A stretch of DNA of 38,022 bases from Acinetobacter sp. B51(2017) (GCF_003711395.1 NZ_PJRJ01000028.1:1-38022), one strand, 5' to 3'; shown: positions 7,121 to 17,275, counted from the stretch's first letter. Notes: generated from the sequence alone by a model not told the origin. Numbers and translations: made by a program.

Positions 7121-8290
7121 TTAAGATCTAAGTTTAGAATTAACAACTACAGCATAAAAAATCAAACTCAAAACAGTTAAAGCAGCACAAACCAAATACG
7201 CAAAACTATAGCTATATTTAGCAATCATCAATCCTAACAATAAAGAACCTAAAGCAATGCCAATATCATAACAAGTAAAAAATGTTGAAGTCGCATGACC
7301 AATTCGCGCTTTAGGTGCACGTTGAATGGCCAAGGTCTGTAAACATGGTTGTACCGAACCAAACCCCATACCAATACACACTGCAGCTAACATAAAGCCC
7401 GTTAAGGTTTGGATTTGACTAAGTAAAGCTAAACCGAGTGCAAATAAAGCAATCGCAGGATAAATCACATAACTTGGCCCTTTACGATCGTAAATTTTGC
7501 CGGTGATCGGTCTTAAGCTCATCATCGCAACGGCAAAGACCACAAAGAATAAACCTGCATACTCGAGTAAACCTTTAGCATCCGCAAATGGTGAGATATA
7601 TGACATAATACTGGCATAAGAAAAGGAGATGAGTAGAGCAAGTACAGAAACAGATAAAGCCTTTTTCTCCATAAAATCATCTAAGCTTAAACGGCGCTGA
7701 ACTGGCTGGGGCGTTGGAATATACTGAGCAATGGGAATCATAAAACAAAAGATAAAACCCAAAACAATAATGCCCGCTAAAATACTGGTCACAAATAAAT
7801 AAGAAAAATCTTGCATTAAAGTCAAACCAAGCAAAGGCCCAAGCACAATGCCTAAGTTAACCGACATTACAAAATAGCCCATTCCTTCACCTTTACGCTG
7901 TGCAGGAATAAAATCATTGGCAATAGGTACGGTTACAGTCGTTAAAATACTAAACCAAATACCATGTAGAAAACGAATCACCAATAATGCAGTCAGGTTA
8001 TCTGCAAAAATATAAGCAACAGCAAATAGACAGAATAAACTTTCCGACAGATATAAGGTTTTTTTACGGCCTAGTTTTTCAATAATTAAGCCACTAAATG
8101 GCCTCACGGCGATAGAGGAAAGCATGAATAAAGTCATTGCTAAACCTGCTTGAGTCAGTGTGCCACCCAATTCATTTAAAATATAAATCGGTAAAATAGT
8201 GGTTTGGGCAAAATAAAAAATAAACAAAAACAAATTATTGAATAGACATAAAATGAATGATCTATTCCACAACACAGGAGCAGGAGACAT
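7121..8290 (-). CDS. Major facilitator superfamily transporter, drug-efflux-like
   Basis: About 389 residues with twelve predicted membrane segments. It has the MFS loop 2-3 signature RPFSGLIIEKLGRKKT in the first half and a related RPITGKIYDRKGP in the second half, so both repeats are intact. This type is usually a proton-coupled exporter of small molecules; the substrate cannot be told from sequence. I place the start at ATG 8290, which has TTAGG at proper spacing, rather than the TTG two codons earlier. It is alone on its strand, convergent with pilU. Confidence 0.8.
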   Translation of the reverse strand: MSPAPVLWNRSFILCLFNNLFLFIFYFAQTTILPIYILNELGGTLTQAGLAMTLFMLSSIAVRPFSGLIIEKLGRKKTLYLSESLFCLFAVAYIFADNLTALLVIRFLHGIWFSILTTVTVPIANDFIPAQRKGEGMGYFVMSVNLGIVLGPLLGLTLMQDFSYLFVTSILAGIIVLGFIFCFMIPIAQYIPTPQPVQRRLSLDDFMEKKALSVSVLALLISFSYASIMSYISPFADAKGLLEYAGLFFVVFAVAMMSLRPITGKIYDRKGPSYVIYPAIALFALGLALLSQIQTLTGFMLAAVCIGMGFGSVQPCLQTLAIQRAPKARIGHATSTFFTCYDIGIALGSLLLGLMIAKYSYSFAYLVCAALTVLSLIFYAVVVNSKLRS

Positions 8291-8532
8291 AAGCAACCTA
8301 AAACATCAATCAAGAATGGCTGCTTGTTTTAAGGCATGGACATTAAAGTTTTTGAAGGAGATAACAAGCGTTAAAGCAAGACAGCAAGAAGAAACACAGC
8401 TCATATTAAGCAAAAAATAAACAAAAGTATAGCGTATTGTGAGAATTTTAGAAATTTATCAGTGCCATTTTGATTATAGTTGGTAATAAATATCTTAATG
8501 TGATTATTGAAATATTTAAAAATAATAGCTAA

Positions 8533-8562
8533 GCAAGAATCAGCCTTTCGGCTGATTCTTGC
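8533..8562 (-). terminator. Terminator after gcvH
   Basis: A perfect 13-bp stem (8533-8545 with 8550-8562, loop TTTC) just beyond the leftward gcvH stop. On the minus strand it is followed by a T-rich run. The 8291-8532 stretch upstream of the MFS gene shows no convincing gene. Confidence 0.75.
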
Positions 8563-8574
8563 TCATTTATTATT

Positions 8575-8949
8575 TTATAAACCTGCTTCGTAGTCGGCAC
8601 TTGATAACAAGCCATCTACATCAGCTAAATTATCAGGCTTAATTTTATAAATCCAACCTTTGCTATACGGGGCATCATTGACAAAATCTGGATCATCTTC
8701 AAGATCTGGGTTGACTTCAACAACTACACCTGAAACAGGTGCATGAATATCTGAGGCTGTTTTTACAGATTCAACAACACCCGCTTGCTCACCCGCAGTG
8801 ACACGTTGTCCAACTTCTGGTGCTTCGACATAGACTAAATCGCCTAATGCATCTTGGGCATGATCAGAAATACCGGTAACAACAAGATCACCTTCAATTT
8901 TTACCCATTCATGCGTACGTGCATATTTTAATTCTGAAGGGTGATTCAT
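8575..8949 (-). CDS. gcvH: Glycine cleavage system H protein
   Basis: The lipoyl carrier that shuttles the aminomethyl group between the P, T and L proteins of glycine decarboxylation. 124 residues, slightly under E. coli's 129. The lipoylation site is K63 in [15 protein letters not shown], and the HEWV motif near the N-terminus and the NDAPYSKGW segment are typical. A strong AAGGAG site precedes the ATG. It is alone here: gcvP and gcvT are not in the window and I see no glycine riboswitch in the 99 bases upstream. Confidence 0.95.
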   Translation of the reverse strand: MNHPSELKYARTHEWVKIEGDLVVTGISDHAQDALGDLVYVEAPEVGQRVTAGEQAGVVESVKTASDIHAPVSGVVVEVNPDLEDDPDFVNDAPYSKGWIYKIKPDNLADVDGLLSSADYEAGL

Positions 8950-9048
8950 GGATAACTCCTTACAACGTGCTTTTATGCTGTGTTATACATGCTTTTGAGC
9001 AAAAACAAAAGCTGTTCATGCATTAAACTGCTTGATATTGCAACGTAA

Positions 9049-9507
9049 TTAACTGGTCGATGCAGCTGAACTGACTTTACTAAATACCACAATATTAGTG
9101 TCTGAAGTCATTAACAGTTCATGATGCTGATTGAGTGCCTCTGTATGATAACTGACAATGGCTTGATGCGGTTTAGATTTCGAGCGACGTATTTGGGTGA
9201 TTTCCACTTCAACATGAATCTGATCACCAGCACGAGTAGGTTTAAGCCATCGCACATGTGAGTCGGTGCCAACTAAACCATTGGCGATAGGCATGCATTC
9301 TGTCCACAGCCGCATACATACGGCAGAGGTATGCCAACCACTGGCCGCCAAACCTTTAAAAATTTGATGCTGCTTGGCTGCCTCGGTATCGGTATGAAAA
9401 CTTTGTGGATCATACTGTTTGGCAAATTGTAGAATTTCTTCCAAACGCATTTCATAGCGATTGCTAATAAAACGTTGTCCTACACTTAAATCATCTAAAT
9501 ATAGCAT
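9049..9507 (-). CDS. MaoC-like hot-dog dehydratase family protein
   Basis: A 152-residue single hot-dog domain. The motif FAKQYDPQSFHTD, with D33 and H38, matches the catalytic Asp/His pair of MaoC and R-specific enoyl-CoA hydratases, and HVRWLKPTRAGD is the common second motif. The family hydrates enoyl-CoA thioesters or related substrates; the substrate here is unknown. It follows an ABC exporter gene by 15 bases on the same strand, so the two are probably co-transcribed, but the pairing does not suggest a shared task. Confidence 0.75.
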   Translation of the reverse strand: MLYLDDLSVGQRFISNRYEMRLEEILQFAKQYDPQSFHTDTEAAKQHQIFKGLAASGWHTSAVCMRLWTECMPIANGLVGTDSHVRWLKPTRAGDQIHVEVEITQIRRSKSKPHQAIVSYHTEALNQHHELLMTSDTNIVVFSKVSSAASTS

Positions 9508-9522
9508 TGTGTTCCTTATTGT

Positions 9523-11352
9523 TTATTGTTGATCCATGAGAAAACCGCCCGTTTGGCGCTGCCATAACTTAGCATAAATCCCATTTAAAGCGACCAATTC
9601 GTCATGACTGCCTTGTTCAGCAATCTGACCTTGATCAAGTACAATTAAACGATCCATTTGCGCAATGGTAGATAAACGATGCGCGATAGCAATCACGGTT
9701 TTACCTTGCATTAATTCATCGAGGCTAGTTTGAATTGCGGCTTCAACTTCAGAATCTAGCGCTGAGGTGGCTTCATCTAAAATTAAAATTGGCGCATCTT
9801 TTAAAAATACCCGCGCAATAGCAATACGTTGACGTTGTCCACCAGAGAGTTTAACCCCTCGTTCACCGACATAAGCGTCATAACCTGTTTGACCACGTAA
9901 GTCAGTGAGTTCAGGAATAAAGTCCTCGGCCTTAGCTTTAGCCACAGCAGCATACATCTCTGCATCACTGGCATCAGGACGGCCATATTTAATATTTTCT
10001 GCCACAGAACGATGTAATAGGGAGGTATCTTGAGTTACAAGCGCAATATTTTTACGCAAGCTATCTTGGGTGACGCTCTGAATATCTTGTCCATCAATTA
10101 AAATTTGCCCTTGTTGCGGCTGGTAAAAATGCAATAACAGTTGAATTAAGGTGGATTTACCTGCACCTGAACGCCCAACGATACCAATTTTTTCACCTGC
10201 ATGAATTTTAAGGCTTAAACCATCAATAATTTTACGTTCGTTATAAGCAAACTCAAGGTTTTTAAATTCAATTTCACCTTGAGAGAGCACTAACTGTTTA
10301 GCATCTATCGCATCTTGAATATGAATAGTACTGCCTAGAGTTTTCATGCCATCTTGAATGGTGCCCACATTTTCAAATAAGGCAGAAGTTTGCCACATCA
10401 TAAACTCAGCAATACTGTTGAGTTTTAAAATCATGGCAGTGGTGGCAGCGATAATCCCCAGTTCTGCACGGCCATTGATCCATAACCAGATTGCAGTACC
10501 GAGTACACCTATATACAGCACCAAACTGAGTGCCTTAATGCTGACTTCGTAGCCTGTTCCCAAACGCATTTGCTTAAATACGGTGACCATAAAACTTTGC
10601 ATGGATTCTTTGGCATATTGGCTTTCACGCCCCGCATGGGCAAATAATTTAACCGTTTGAATATTGGTATAAGCATCGGTCACACGTCCGGTCATCACGG
10701 CGCGTGCATCGGCTTGTTCATTGGAAATTTTGCTTAAGCGCGGAATAAAATAGCAAGCCGCGATCACAAACAAAGCCAACCAGAGCAACAATGGCAAGAT
10801 GAGCAGTGGTGAAATAGCACCGAGTACCAAACTCACAGTGATAAAATAAATACTGACATATGCTAACATGTCGCCTAAAATTACCCAAAACTCACGCACT
10901 GCAAGCGCAGTTTGCATCACTTTGGCCGATAGACGCCCAGCAAAATCATTATGAAAGAAATCCAAACTTTGTTGCAGCAGTAAATTATGAAAACGCCAGC
11001 GCAAGCGCATCGGAAAGCTGCTATATAAAATTTGATGTTTAATGATGGACTGTAAGGTCGCAAAAACCACATTGGCCAATAAGATACAAGTTAAAATAAT
11101 TAGATTATTTTGATGCTGTGTTAAAAAGTCTTGTGGCGCTGTTTGACTGAGCCAAGTCACTAAATCGCCAATTTTGGCATACAATAATGCTTCAAAACTG
11201 GCGGCACCTGCGGTACACAGTACTAAAAACAATAAATAAGGACGTACGCCTTTAGAGGCTTGCCACACAAAAGCAAAAAATGTAGTGGGCAGTGGTTTGT
11301 TTAAATCCTCCATCGGATAGGGATTTACGCGCTTTTCAAACCACTTTAACAT
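9523..11352 (-). CDS. ABC exporter, fused permease and ATPase (MsbA/multidrug type)
   Basis: A 609-residue half-transporter that should work as a homodimer in the inner membrane. The N-terminal ~330 residues carry six membrane segments of the type 1 exporter fold. The nucleotide-binding domain has Walker A GRSGAGKST (393-401), signature LSGGQ (502-506), Walker B ILILDE (522-527) and the switch histidine in AIAHRLSTI. Substrates of this subgroup include lipids and drugs; none can be assigned here. It is first of a two-gene unit with the MaoC-like gene. It is not the usual msbA, since lpxK is not adjacent. Confidence 0.85.
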   Translation of the reverse strand: MLKWFEKRVNPYPMEDLNKPLPTTFFAFVWQASKGVRPYLLFLVLCTAGAASFEALLYAKIGDLVTWLSQTAPQDFLTQHQNNLIILTCILLANVVFATLQSIIKHQILYSSFPMRLRWRFHNLLLQQSLDFFHNDFAGRLSAKVMQTALAVREFWVILGDMLAYVSIYFITVSLVLGAISPLLILPLLLWLALFVIAACYFIPRLSKISNEQADARAVMTGRVTDAYTNIQTVKLFAHAGRESQYAKESMQSFMVTVFKQMRLGTGYEVSIKALSLVLYIGVLGTAIWLWINGRAELGIIAATTAMILKLNSIAEFMMWQTSALFENVGTIQDGMKTLGSTIHIQDAIDAKQLVLSQGEIEFKNLEFAYNERKIIDGLSLKIHAGEKIGIVGRSGAGKSTLIQLLLHFYQPQQGQILIDGQDIQSVTQDSLRKNIALVTQDTSLLHRSVAENIKYGRPDASDAEMYAAVAKAKAEDFIPELTDLRGQTGYDAYVGERGVKLSGGQRQRIAIARVFLKDAPILILDEATSALDSEVEAAIQTSLDELMQGKTVIAIAHRLSTIAQMDRLIVLDQGQIAEQGSHDELVALNGIYAKLWQRQTGGFLMDQQ

Positions 11353-11509
11353 AGGATCAAATACTCTAAAAACTGAATAATTCTTTTATCCCGCAGCTTC
11401 AGCATAAGATCAGGAGCGGAACATAACAGATGATATACTCAGTATGATAAAAATTGGCGAAAAAGACTACATCGGTTTAAAGGTTGTGAATAGTTTTGAT
11501 AAAAATAAA

Positions 11510-11537
11510 AAAGCTCAGCATTGTAGGACTGAGCTTT
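11510..11537 (-). terminator. Terminator after the MscS-family gene
   Basis: AAAGCTCAG (11510-11518) pairs with CTGAGCTTT (11529-11537). On the minus strand it is followed by TTTATTTTT. It lies 17 bases beyond the channel gene's stop. Confidence 0.8.
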
Positions 11538-11553
11538 GATAGAATTAGAGTTA

Positions 11554-12786
11554 TTATTTTAAAACTTGAAAATCTTGTCCAGAAGGGGCTTGGTAAATAC
11601 TCAAACCAAATTCTGGCAAAATTGCGATCAAGTGATCAAAAATGTCGGATTGAATGGCTTCATAATCCTTCCACACAGTAGTATTACTAAAAGCATAAAT
11701 TTCTAAAGGTAAACCTTGTGCAGTCGGCTGTAACTGACGCACCAAAATAGATTGATTTTGAGCAATACCAGGATGCTGGCGTAGATAGAATTCTACATAA
11801 GCCCGAAAAGTCCCCAAATTGGTTAAACGACGTTGGTTATATACGGCTTGGTTAGATAACTGCTGATTGAAATTCGCAAGTTCAGAATTTTTATGATCTA
11901 GATATTGATCTAAGAGTAAAAATTCTTTTAAACGCTGTTGTTCATCTACAGTCATAAAATGTATGCTGGTTTGATCAATAAACAAAGCGCGCTTCATGCG
12001 ACGCACACCCGCATTGCTCATACCTCGCCAGTTTTTAAAAGTATCTGTGACCAGTTTATTGGTTGGAATGGTCGTTAAAGTTTTATCAAAATTTTGTACG
12101 GTAATGGTATGTAAAGACATATCAATCACATCACCATCTGCATTTAATGACGGCATCTCAATCCAATCACCAATTCTGACCATGTCATACGAGGAAATTT
12201 GTACCGAAGCGACCAAGGACAAAATGGTATTTTGGAATACCAACATTAGCACGGCTGCCATTGCACCAAAGCCAGCCAATAAGGTAAAGACATCTTTTTG
12301 TAAGAAAGTCCCTAAGATCATCAAACCACAGACAATAAAAATGATCAATTTAACAAGTTGTAAATAACCTTTAATTGGCTTATTGCGTGATTTAGGATTG
12401 CGTTGATAGAGCACATTAAAGATGCTGAGAATCTCGCTAATGGCTAAAGCAATCGTGAAGAAAATAAAAGCTTGAGCTGCCATTTGCACGAGACTGATCA
12501 CTTTTTCAGAAAGATGCGCTACAGTCACAACCCCATTCATAATCACAATTGCAGGCACGATATTCGCAATACGGCGGATAACGTTATGCTGAGTTAATAC
12601 GTCGTAGTGTTGACTATTAATTCGCGCAATAAGCGCACGAATACCACGAACCACCACATGCTTGGCGATAAAGTTGGCTAAAATAGCAACCAATATGACT
12701 AAACTTAACGAGGTGAGCATTTCTAACCAAGGATACTGGTCTGCCCAAGTTTGTAACTGATAGGTCATTGTTTGAATGCGCTGCAA
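11554..12786 (-). CDS. Mechanosensitive ion channel, MscS family (YbdG-like)
   Basis: A 410-residue inner-membrane protein with about five hydrophobic segments, then the MscS pore-lining helix and beta domain (FGAMAAVLMLVFQNTILSLVASVQI, then DMVRIGDWIEMPSLNADGDVIDMSLHTITVQN). The extra N-terminal segments and the long C-terminal domain resemble E. coli YbdG (MscM) rather than the short MscS. Such channels open under membrane tension and release solutes in hypo-osmotic shock. The start is probably TTG at 12786, because GAGG lies at good spacing before it; the ATG at 12768 has no ribosome site. Confidence 0.82.
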   Translation of the reverse strand: MQRIQTMTYQLQTWADQYPWLEMLTSLSLVILVAILANFIAKHVVVRGIRALIARINSQHYDVLTQHNVIRRIANIVPAIVIMNGVVTVAHLSEKVISLVQMAAQAFIFFTIALAISEILSIFNVLYQRNPKSRNKPIKGYLQLVKLIIFIVCGLMILGTFLQKDVFTLLAGFGAMAAVLMLVFQNTILSLVASVQISSYDMVRIGDWIEMPSLNADGDVIDMSLHTITVQNFDKTLTTIPTNKLVTDTFKNWRGMSNAGVRRMKRALFIDQTSIHFMTVDEQQRLKEFLLLDQYLDHKNSELANFNQQLSNQAVYNQRRLTNLGTFRAYVEFYLRQHPGIAQNQSILVRQLQPTAQGLPLEIYAFSNTTVWKDYEAIQSDIFDHLIAILPEFGLSIYQAPSGQDFQVLK

Positions 12787-12891
12787 AATAAAACCTCATG
12801 TTTTAAATGGAATTAGAGCTTAAGTGAGCAGGCGGTTAAAAAAAAGTCCATTGGTGGATTAATAACCTAATCTTAAGAAATAGATACAAAA

Positions 12892-12912
12892 AAACCCGCA
12901 TACGGCGGGTTT
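12892..12912 (-). terminator. Terminator after the DUF2058 gene
   Basis: AAACCCGC (12892-12899) and GCGGGTTT (12905-12912) form a perfect stem with a 5-base loop. On the minus strand the stem runs into seven Ts. It closes the sstT-DUF1275-DUF2058 unit. Confidence 0.85.
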
Positions 12913-12923
12913 ATGTAAAAAAC

Positions 12924-13466
12924 TTACCACATTAAATCATCAGGAATCACATAGGCTGCGTATGGATCTTCTTCATCAGTGGTGTCTTCATTTTTCTGTG
13001 AATTATTCACCAAAATAAAGCCTTGCATTTTGGCATCAATACGTTCAGCCAAAGCTTTAGGTAAAACGGCATAGCTATCGCCATCTTTGGCAATTACTAA
13101 AGAACCGGCCACTAAAGCATTATAAATTTGCTGATTCAGGTAGATTTTTTTAATCGTGCCATCAATAAATTGATAACTGATTTCACCATCAATATTACTA
13201 ATTTTATGCTGTTTGATCATTTGAATGATGGCCGCTTTGAGCTCTTTTTGTTGTAACTGGGCTTTCTTTTCAGCTGCCAAAGCTAAATCTTTTTCTAACT
13301 TAGCTTGTTGGTCTTGGGCAATTTTGGCTTTGAGTTCAGCTTCATTGCTTTGCCCAGTGCGCTGTTCATGCACTGCTTGTTTCGAAAGTTTTTTCGCTTT
13401 TTTGTTATCGACCAAACCGGCTTTTAGCAGTTGTGCCTGTAATGCATTTTTCATAACGTTTCCCAA
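12924..13466 (-). CDS. DUF2058 family protein (YaiL-like)
   Basis: 180 residues. The N-terminal half (about 15-85) is highly charged with many Lys, Glu and Gln and is probably a coiled coil; the C-terminal half (about 90-180) contains HKISNIDGEISYQFIDG and AERIDAKMQGFIL, typical of the DUF2058 family. Family members are annotated as putative nucleoprotein or polynucleotide-associated proteins, but no reaction is established. It begins 1 base after the stop of the DUF1275 gene, so they are translationally close and co-transcribed. Confidence 0.75.
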   Translation of the reverse strand: MGNVMKNALQAQLLKAGLVDNKKAKKLSKQAVHEQRTGQSNEAELKAKIAQDQQAKLEKDLALAAEKKAQLQQKELKAAIIQMIKQHKISNIDGEISYQFIDGTIKKIYLNQQIYNALVAGSLVIAKDGDSYAVLPKALAERIDAKMQGFILVNNSQKNEDTTDEEDPYAAYVIPDDLMW

Positions 13467-13467
13467 A

Positions 13468-14136
13468 TTAAGTGTGTCGATAATACCAATAGATGAGCCA
13501 ATACACTAAGCTCATCACCAAGCTTAAAGCAGCAGGTACTAATAATGCATCGGATTGTAATAAAGGATAAATCCAACTGGCAATGATTCCACCGCCTAAG
13601 AAGCCAAATAAAATCAAAAGATGCAACATGACTCGACGGCGGCCAACATTTAAACCACGCAAAAAATACCCTAAGGCTAAACCTAAGTCAGTCAAAACCC
13701 CGGATAAATGCGTGGTACGAATGATCGCCCCTTGATAATGACTCACCATAGCATTTTGTAAACCCATGGCCACGGCGGCCCATAGGAGTGCATAACGTGG
13801 CCAATACGGTAAAAACCACCAACACAACACAATAAAAAAAGCCACTAAGCTTAAAGGAATGCCATAACGGCGTCCCAAGCGAAAGTGGCTATTGGCCAGA
13901 ATTAGACCGCTATACATCGAGCCTAAAACGTAACTGATAATAATGGCTAAAGCATACAGTAATGTATCTGCATTGCCTTGGACTAAGCTTATTGCCAGTA
14001 AACTGACATTACCCGTCATGTGTGAAATAGCTTGATGTAATACTGTCATCAAGCCAAGTACATTAATCATTCCTGCATTCACTGCAAGAAAGAATGCGCC
14101 TAATTGCACCCAATTGGGTAAATTCTGAAAAGGCAT
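13468..14136 (-). CDS. DUF1275 membrane protein (YoaK family)
   Basis: About 222 residues, six hydrophobic segments, with NAGMINVLGLM near the start and HMTGNVSLLAISL following, the hallmarks of the YoaK/DUF1275 family. Function is not established; it is an inner-membrane protein. I choose ATG 14136; a TTG seven codons earlier (14157) also leaves the frame open but has no ribosome site. It lies between sstT and the DUF2058 gene in one tight leftward unit. Confidence 0.75.
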   Translation of the reverse strand: MPFQNLPNWVQLGAFFLAVNAGMINVLGLMTVLHQAISHMTGNVSLLAISLVQGNADTLLYALAIIISYVLGSMYSGLILANSHFRLGRRYGIPLSLVAFFIVLCWWFLPYWPRYALLWAAVAMGLQNAMVSHYQGAIIRTTHLSGVLTDLGLALGYFLRGLNVGRRRVMLHLLILFGFLGGGIIASWIYPLLQSDALLVPAALSLVMSLVYWLIYWYYRHT

Positions 14137-14169
14137 AATTTCATAATCAATATACAAATCAACGGTATA

Positions 14170-15366
14170 TTAGCGCATTCCGCGGTCAACTGCTGCAGTA
14201 AATAACACATCTGTTGATGAGTTTAAGGCTGTTTCAGTTGAATCTTGCAGCACACTAATCACCATACCAATGGCAACAACTTGCATGGCGATATCAGATG
14301 AAATACCAAACAAACCACATGCCACAGGAATTAATAGCAATGAACCACCGGCAACACCTGAGGCACCACATGCAGAGACAGTCGCAACCACAGACAAAAT
14401 GAGCATGGTGGTAAAGCTCACCGGAATACCTAGAGTATTGACCGCAGCCAGCGACAATACAGTAATGGTCACAGACGCACCCGCCATATTAATCGCAGCA
14501 CCCAAAGGAATGGCAACACTGGCAGTCGATTCAGGGACACCTAAACGTTTAGCTAGGTCTAAATTGACTGGAATATTCGCCGCAGAACTACGGGTAAAGA
14601 ACGCGGTAATACCACTTTCACGTAAACACTGTAACACCAACGGATAAGGGTTTGCGCGTGTGACAAAGCCCACCATTATCGGGTTAATCACCAAGGCGAC
14701 AAACAACATGGTACCCAATAATACCGTTAACAGTTGTGCATAGCTCATTAAAGTGTTTAATCCTGCATCGGCAAAGGTCACTGCGACCAAACCAAAGATA
14801 CCAAAAGGGGCAAAGCTAATCACCAAACGAATCACGGCGTTTACGGCATTGGCAGCGTCGTTTAACACGCCTTTGGTGGTGTCAGAGGCATGACGGAAAG
14901 CGATGCCTAAGGCGACTGACCAGGCCAAAATACCAATAAAGTTTGCTTCTGCAATAGCAGTGACTGGGTTAGCAATAAAGCTTAAAAGTAAGTTTCTAAA
15001 GATTTCTGTCAGGCTACCCGGAGGAGTGAGTTCGCCTTGCGCTGGCAAGTCTAAAAATAATGTACTTGGGAAGATAATACTGGCAATTACTGCACTTAAA
15101 GCAGCTAAGAACATGCCAGCAGCGTACATCAACATAATCGGTTTAATATAAGCATTACTACTACCGACTTTAAAGTTCGCAATAGAAGACAAAACCAGAA
15201 CAAATACGAGAATTGGGGCAACGGATTTGAGTGCCTTAATGAACAGATCGCCAAGAATCGTTAAATAAGGTGCATATTGCGGCGTAACCACAGCCACAAG
15301 CACACCTAAGATGATGGCAATCACAATTCGTGTGACTAAGCTCAAACGCGTAAAAGCTGAAAACAT
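14170..15366 (-). CDS. sstT: Serine/threonine:Na+ symporter SstT
   Basis: 398 residues of the DAACS (glutamate transporter fold) family. The two hairpins and the substrate region are visible: [22 protein letters not shown], then [23 protein letters not shown] and [25 protein letters not shown]. These SstT-type sequences define the Ser/Thr branch against the aspartate/glutamate carriers. It imports serine and threonine with sodium across the inner membrane. It is first in a three-gene unit with DUF1275 (12-33 bases, depending on start) and DUF2058. A palindrome centred on a likely -10 element lies upstream (15416-15430). Confidence 0.92.
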   Translation of the reverse strand: MFSAFTRLSLVTRIVIAIILGVLVAVVTPQYAPYLTILGDLFIKALKSVAPILVFVLVLSSIANFKVGSSNAYIKPIMLMYAAGMFLAALSAVIASIIFPSTLFLDLPAQGELTPPGSLTEIFRNLLLSFIANPVTAIAEANFIGILAWSVALGIAFRHASDTTKGVLNDAANAVNAVIRLVISFAPFGIFGLVAVTFADAGLNTLMSYAQLLTVLLGTMLFVALVINPIMVGFVTRANPYPLVLQCLRESGITAFFTRSSAANIPVNLDLAKRLGVPESTASVAIPLGAAINMAGASVTITVLSLAAVNTLGIPVSFTTMLILSVVATVSACGASGVAGGSLLLIPVACGLFGISSDIAMQVVAIGMVISVLQDSTETALNSSTDVLFTAAVDRGMR

Positions 15367-15415
15367 AGGAAGGCCTTGTCAGAAATTACGAGGACAAAAA
15401 AAATACAAAATGAAA

Positions 15416-15430
15416 CGGTATTTTATACCG
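15416..15430 (-). promoter_or_regulatory. Palindrome over the probable sstT -10 element
   Basis: CGGTAT (15416-15421) and ATACCG (15425-15430) are separated by TTT. Read on the minus strand, the centre is a TATAAA-type -10 box, 50 bases before the sstT start. A protein bound here would block polymerase, so it is a candidate operator. The -35 is poor. Confidence 0.4.
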
Positions 15431-15501
15431 AAAAGTTGAATGTCTTAAAAAATATTTTGATATAAAAATTAAATCTATGTTTTTAAATAATAAAAAATAG
15501 A

Positions 15502-15522
15502 AGCCGCTTTTTAAAAGCGGCT
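15502..15522 (-). terminator. Terminator after the SulP gene
   Basis: AGCCGCTTTT (15502-15511) and AAAAGCGGCT (15513-15522) form a near-complete palindrome. On the minus strand it is followed by TCTATTTTTTATT. It lies about 55 bases past the SulP stop. Confidence 0.75.
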
Positions 15523-15577
15523 CTTTGCTGTAAATTATGCCGTCTTTTTATGCAAAAAAACATGCGATATCAGCAAA

Positions 15578-17275
15578 TTAGTCGAGAATTTCTGGCGCCA
15601 GTTCGCGCACGGCCTGATAATGACTTAAATAAATTTTGCCACTTAAGTGTGTCAGCAAATGTGAATGTTTTAGGCCATCCATCACAGGGCCTTTAATCTC
15701 AGAAAAATGTAGCTGGATATTGAGTTTACTCAGCTCAGCATCTACATCTTCCAACATTTCAAGCGCACTATAGTCAATACTACTAATACTTGAACAGTTA
15801 ATCACCACATGCTTGAGCTTTGGATGCTCACTCACGGCATTCACTAAAAAGCCTTTTAAAGTTTGTGCGTTTAAAAAACTTAGATTTTCATCAATCCGAA
15901 TTGATAATACGCGTTCTGAAGTATTCACTTGATGGCGTTGTACATTACGAAAATGCTGCGTACCTTGTACTAAGCCAATTTGAGCAATATGCGGGCGACT
16001 GATACGCCATAACATCAGCATAAATGTCGATACAATCCCAATCACCAAACCTGTGCTGATATCCAAACAAATCACCGCAAAAAAGGTAATCCACATCGCC
16101 AAACCATCGGCTTTTGAATAGCGCCAAGTTTGAATAAATGGTTTAAAATCGACCAGCTTCCAAATCGATACAATAATGGTGGCGGCCAAAATCGTTAAAG
16201 GTAAATCACGGAAAAATCCAGTAAAATACAAACTGACCACGACAATAAATAAAGATGAAATCACCCCCGCCATCGGTGTCTTGGCACCCGCATCGGCATT
16301 TACCACGGTACGCGATAAACTGCCCGTAACAGGAAAGGCAGAACTGAGCCCTGCACTGATATTGGCTACACCAAGTGCAATCAATTCTTGGTTACTATTG
16401 AGTTGGCTACGTTGTTGTAAGGCTGTGGCTTGAGCAATGGATAATGATTCTACAAAACTCACCATCGCAATCATGCTGGCACCAGGAAGCAGCTGAATCA
16501 CTAAGTCTATATTCCAATGCGGAAAATGCAGTGGTGGAAAACCTGAGGGAATCGCACCGACTGTCTTAATGCCAATATTGTTTAAATCAAACACGACCAC
16601 CAGTGCAATAGACAGTAAGACCAGAAATAAAGGGATTGCTCTTACCCAAAAGGCACTGAGGCGTAGACGTTTAAAGACAGCAGGCAGATAGATCAAAAAT
16701 AAAATGGCCGCGATACCCAATAACAGACTATACCCATGAATATACGCAAAGTAGTGCCATAAACTTAAAATAAATTCAGGAATATTATTGGCTTGTAAAG
16801 GAACATCAAATAAAAATTTAATTTGCCCCACTGCAATCAACAGCGCCGAGGCAATAATAAAACTCTTAATAACAGGATGGCTAATTAATTGGATTAAAAA
16901 GCCAAAGCGCAAAACACCCAATAACAAAGAAATGATACCGACCATCAGTGCCAATAAACATGCCGCTTCGATATACACGGGCGAGCCCACTTCAAAGAGT
17001 GGATTTAAGGTAGCAAAGGTCATCATCGAAATAATCGCCACAGGCCCAATCGATAAAGTTGGACTTCCGCCAATCATGGCATAGATCATCATGGGGATAA
17101 TACTGGCATATAAACCCATCATTGGCGGTAAGCCCGCTAACATGGCATAGGCCATACCTTGCGGTACCAGCATGGCCAAAACAATAAATGCTGCGAGGAG
17201 ATCGGCACGAAAATCAGCTAGCTGATAATGCTTCAACCATTGCCATGCTGGCAGAGAAAGGCGCATAAGAATCAT
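15578..17275 (-). CDS. SulP family anion transporter with STAS domain
   Basis: 565 residues. The SLC26/SulP membrane domain of about 14 segments begins with ADFRADLLAAFIVLAMLVPQGMAYAMLAGLPP and contains the family sequence ETEAQA-like region SFVESLSIAQATALQQRSQLNSNQELIALG. The C-terminal ~110 residues form a STAS domain (VLSIRIDENLSFLNA, then HVVINCSSISSIDYSALEML). The family moves sulfate, bicarbonate or other anions; the substrate cannot be fixed. It is 59 bases downstream of a BigR-like ArsR regulator on the same strand, so sulfur-related control is inferred. Start ATG 17275; a second ATG lies at 17266. Confidence 0.85.
   Translation of the reverse strand: MILMRLSLPAWQWLKHYQLADFRADLLAAFIVLAMLVPQGMAYAMLAGLPPMMGLYASIIPMMIYAMIGGSPTLSIGPVAIISMMTFATLNPLFEVGSPVYIEAACLLALMVGIISLLLGVLRFGFLIQLISHPVIKSFIIASALLIAVGQIKFLFDVPLQANNIPEFILSLWHYFAYIHGYSLLLGIAAILFLIYLPAVFKRLRLSAFWVRAIPLFLVLLSIALVVVFDLNNIGIKTVGAIPSGFPPLHFPHWNIDLVIQLLPGASMIAMVSFVESLSIAQATALQQRSQLNSNQELIALGVANISAGLSSAFPVTGSLSRTVVNADAGAKTPMAGVISSLFIVVVSLYFTGFFRDLPLTILAATIIVSIWKLVDFKPFIQTWRYSKADGLAMWITFFAVICLDISTGLVIGIVSTFMLMLWRISRPHIAQIGLVQGTQHFRNVQRHQVNTSERVLSIRIDENLSFLNAQTLKGFLVNAVSEHPKLKHVVINCSSISSIDYSALEMLEDVDAELSKLNIQLHFSEIKGPVMDGLKHSHLLTHLSGKIYLSHYQAVRELAPEILD

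Noticed and set aside
8950..9048. Possible glycine riboswitch before gcvH.
   Set aside because: The gap is only 99 bases and lacks the paired aptamer motifs.
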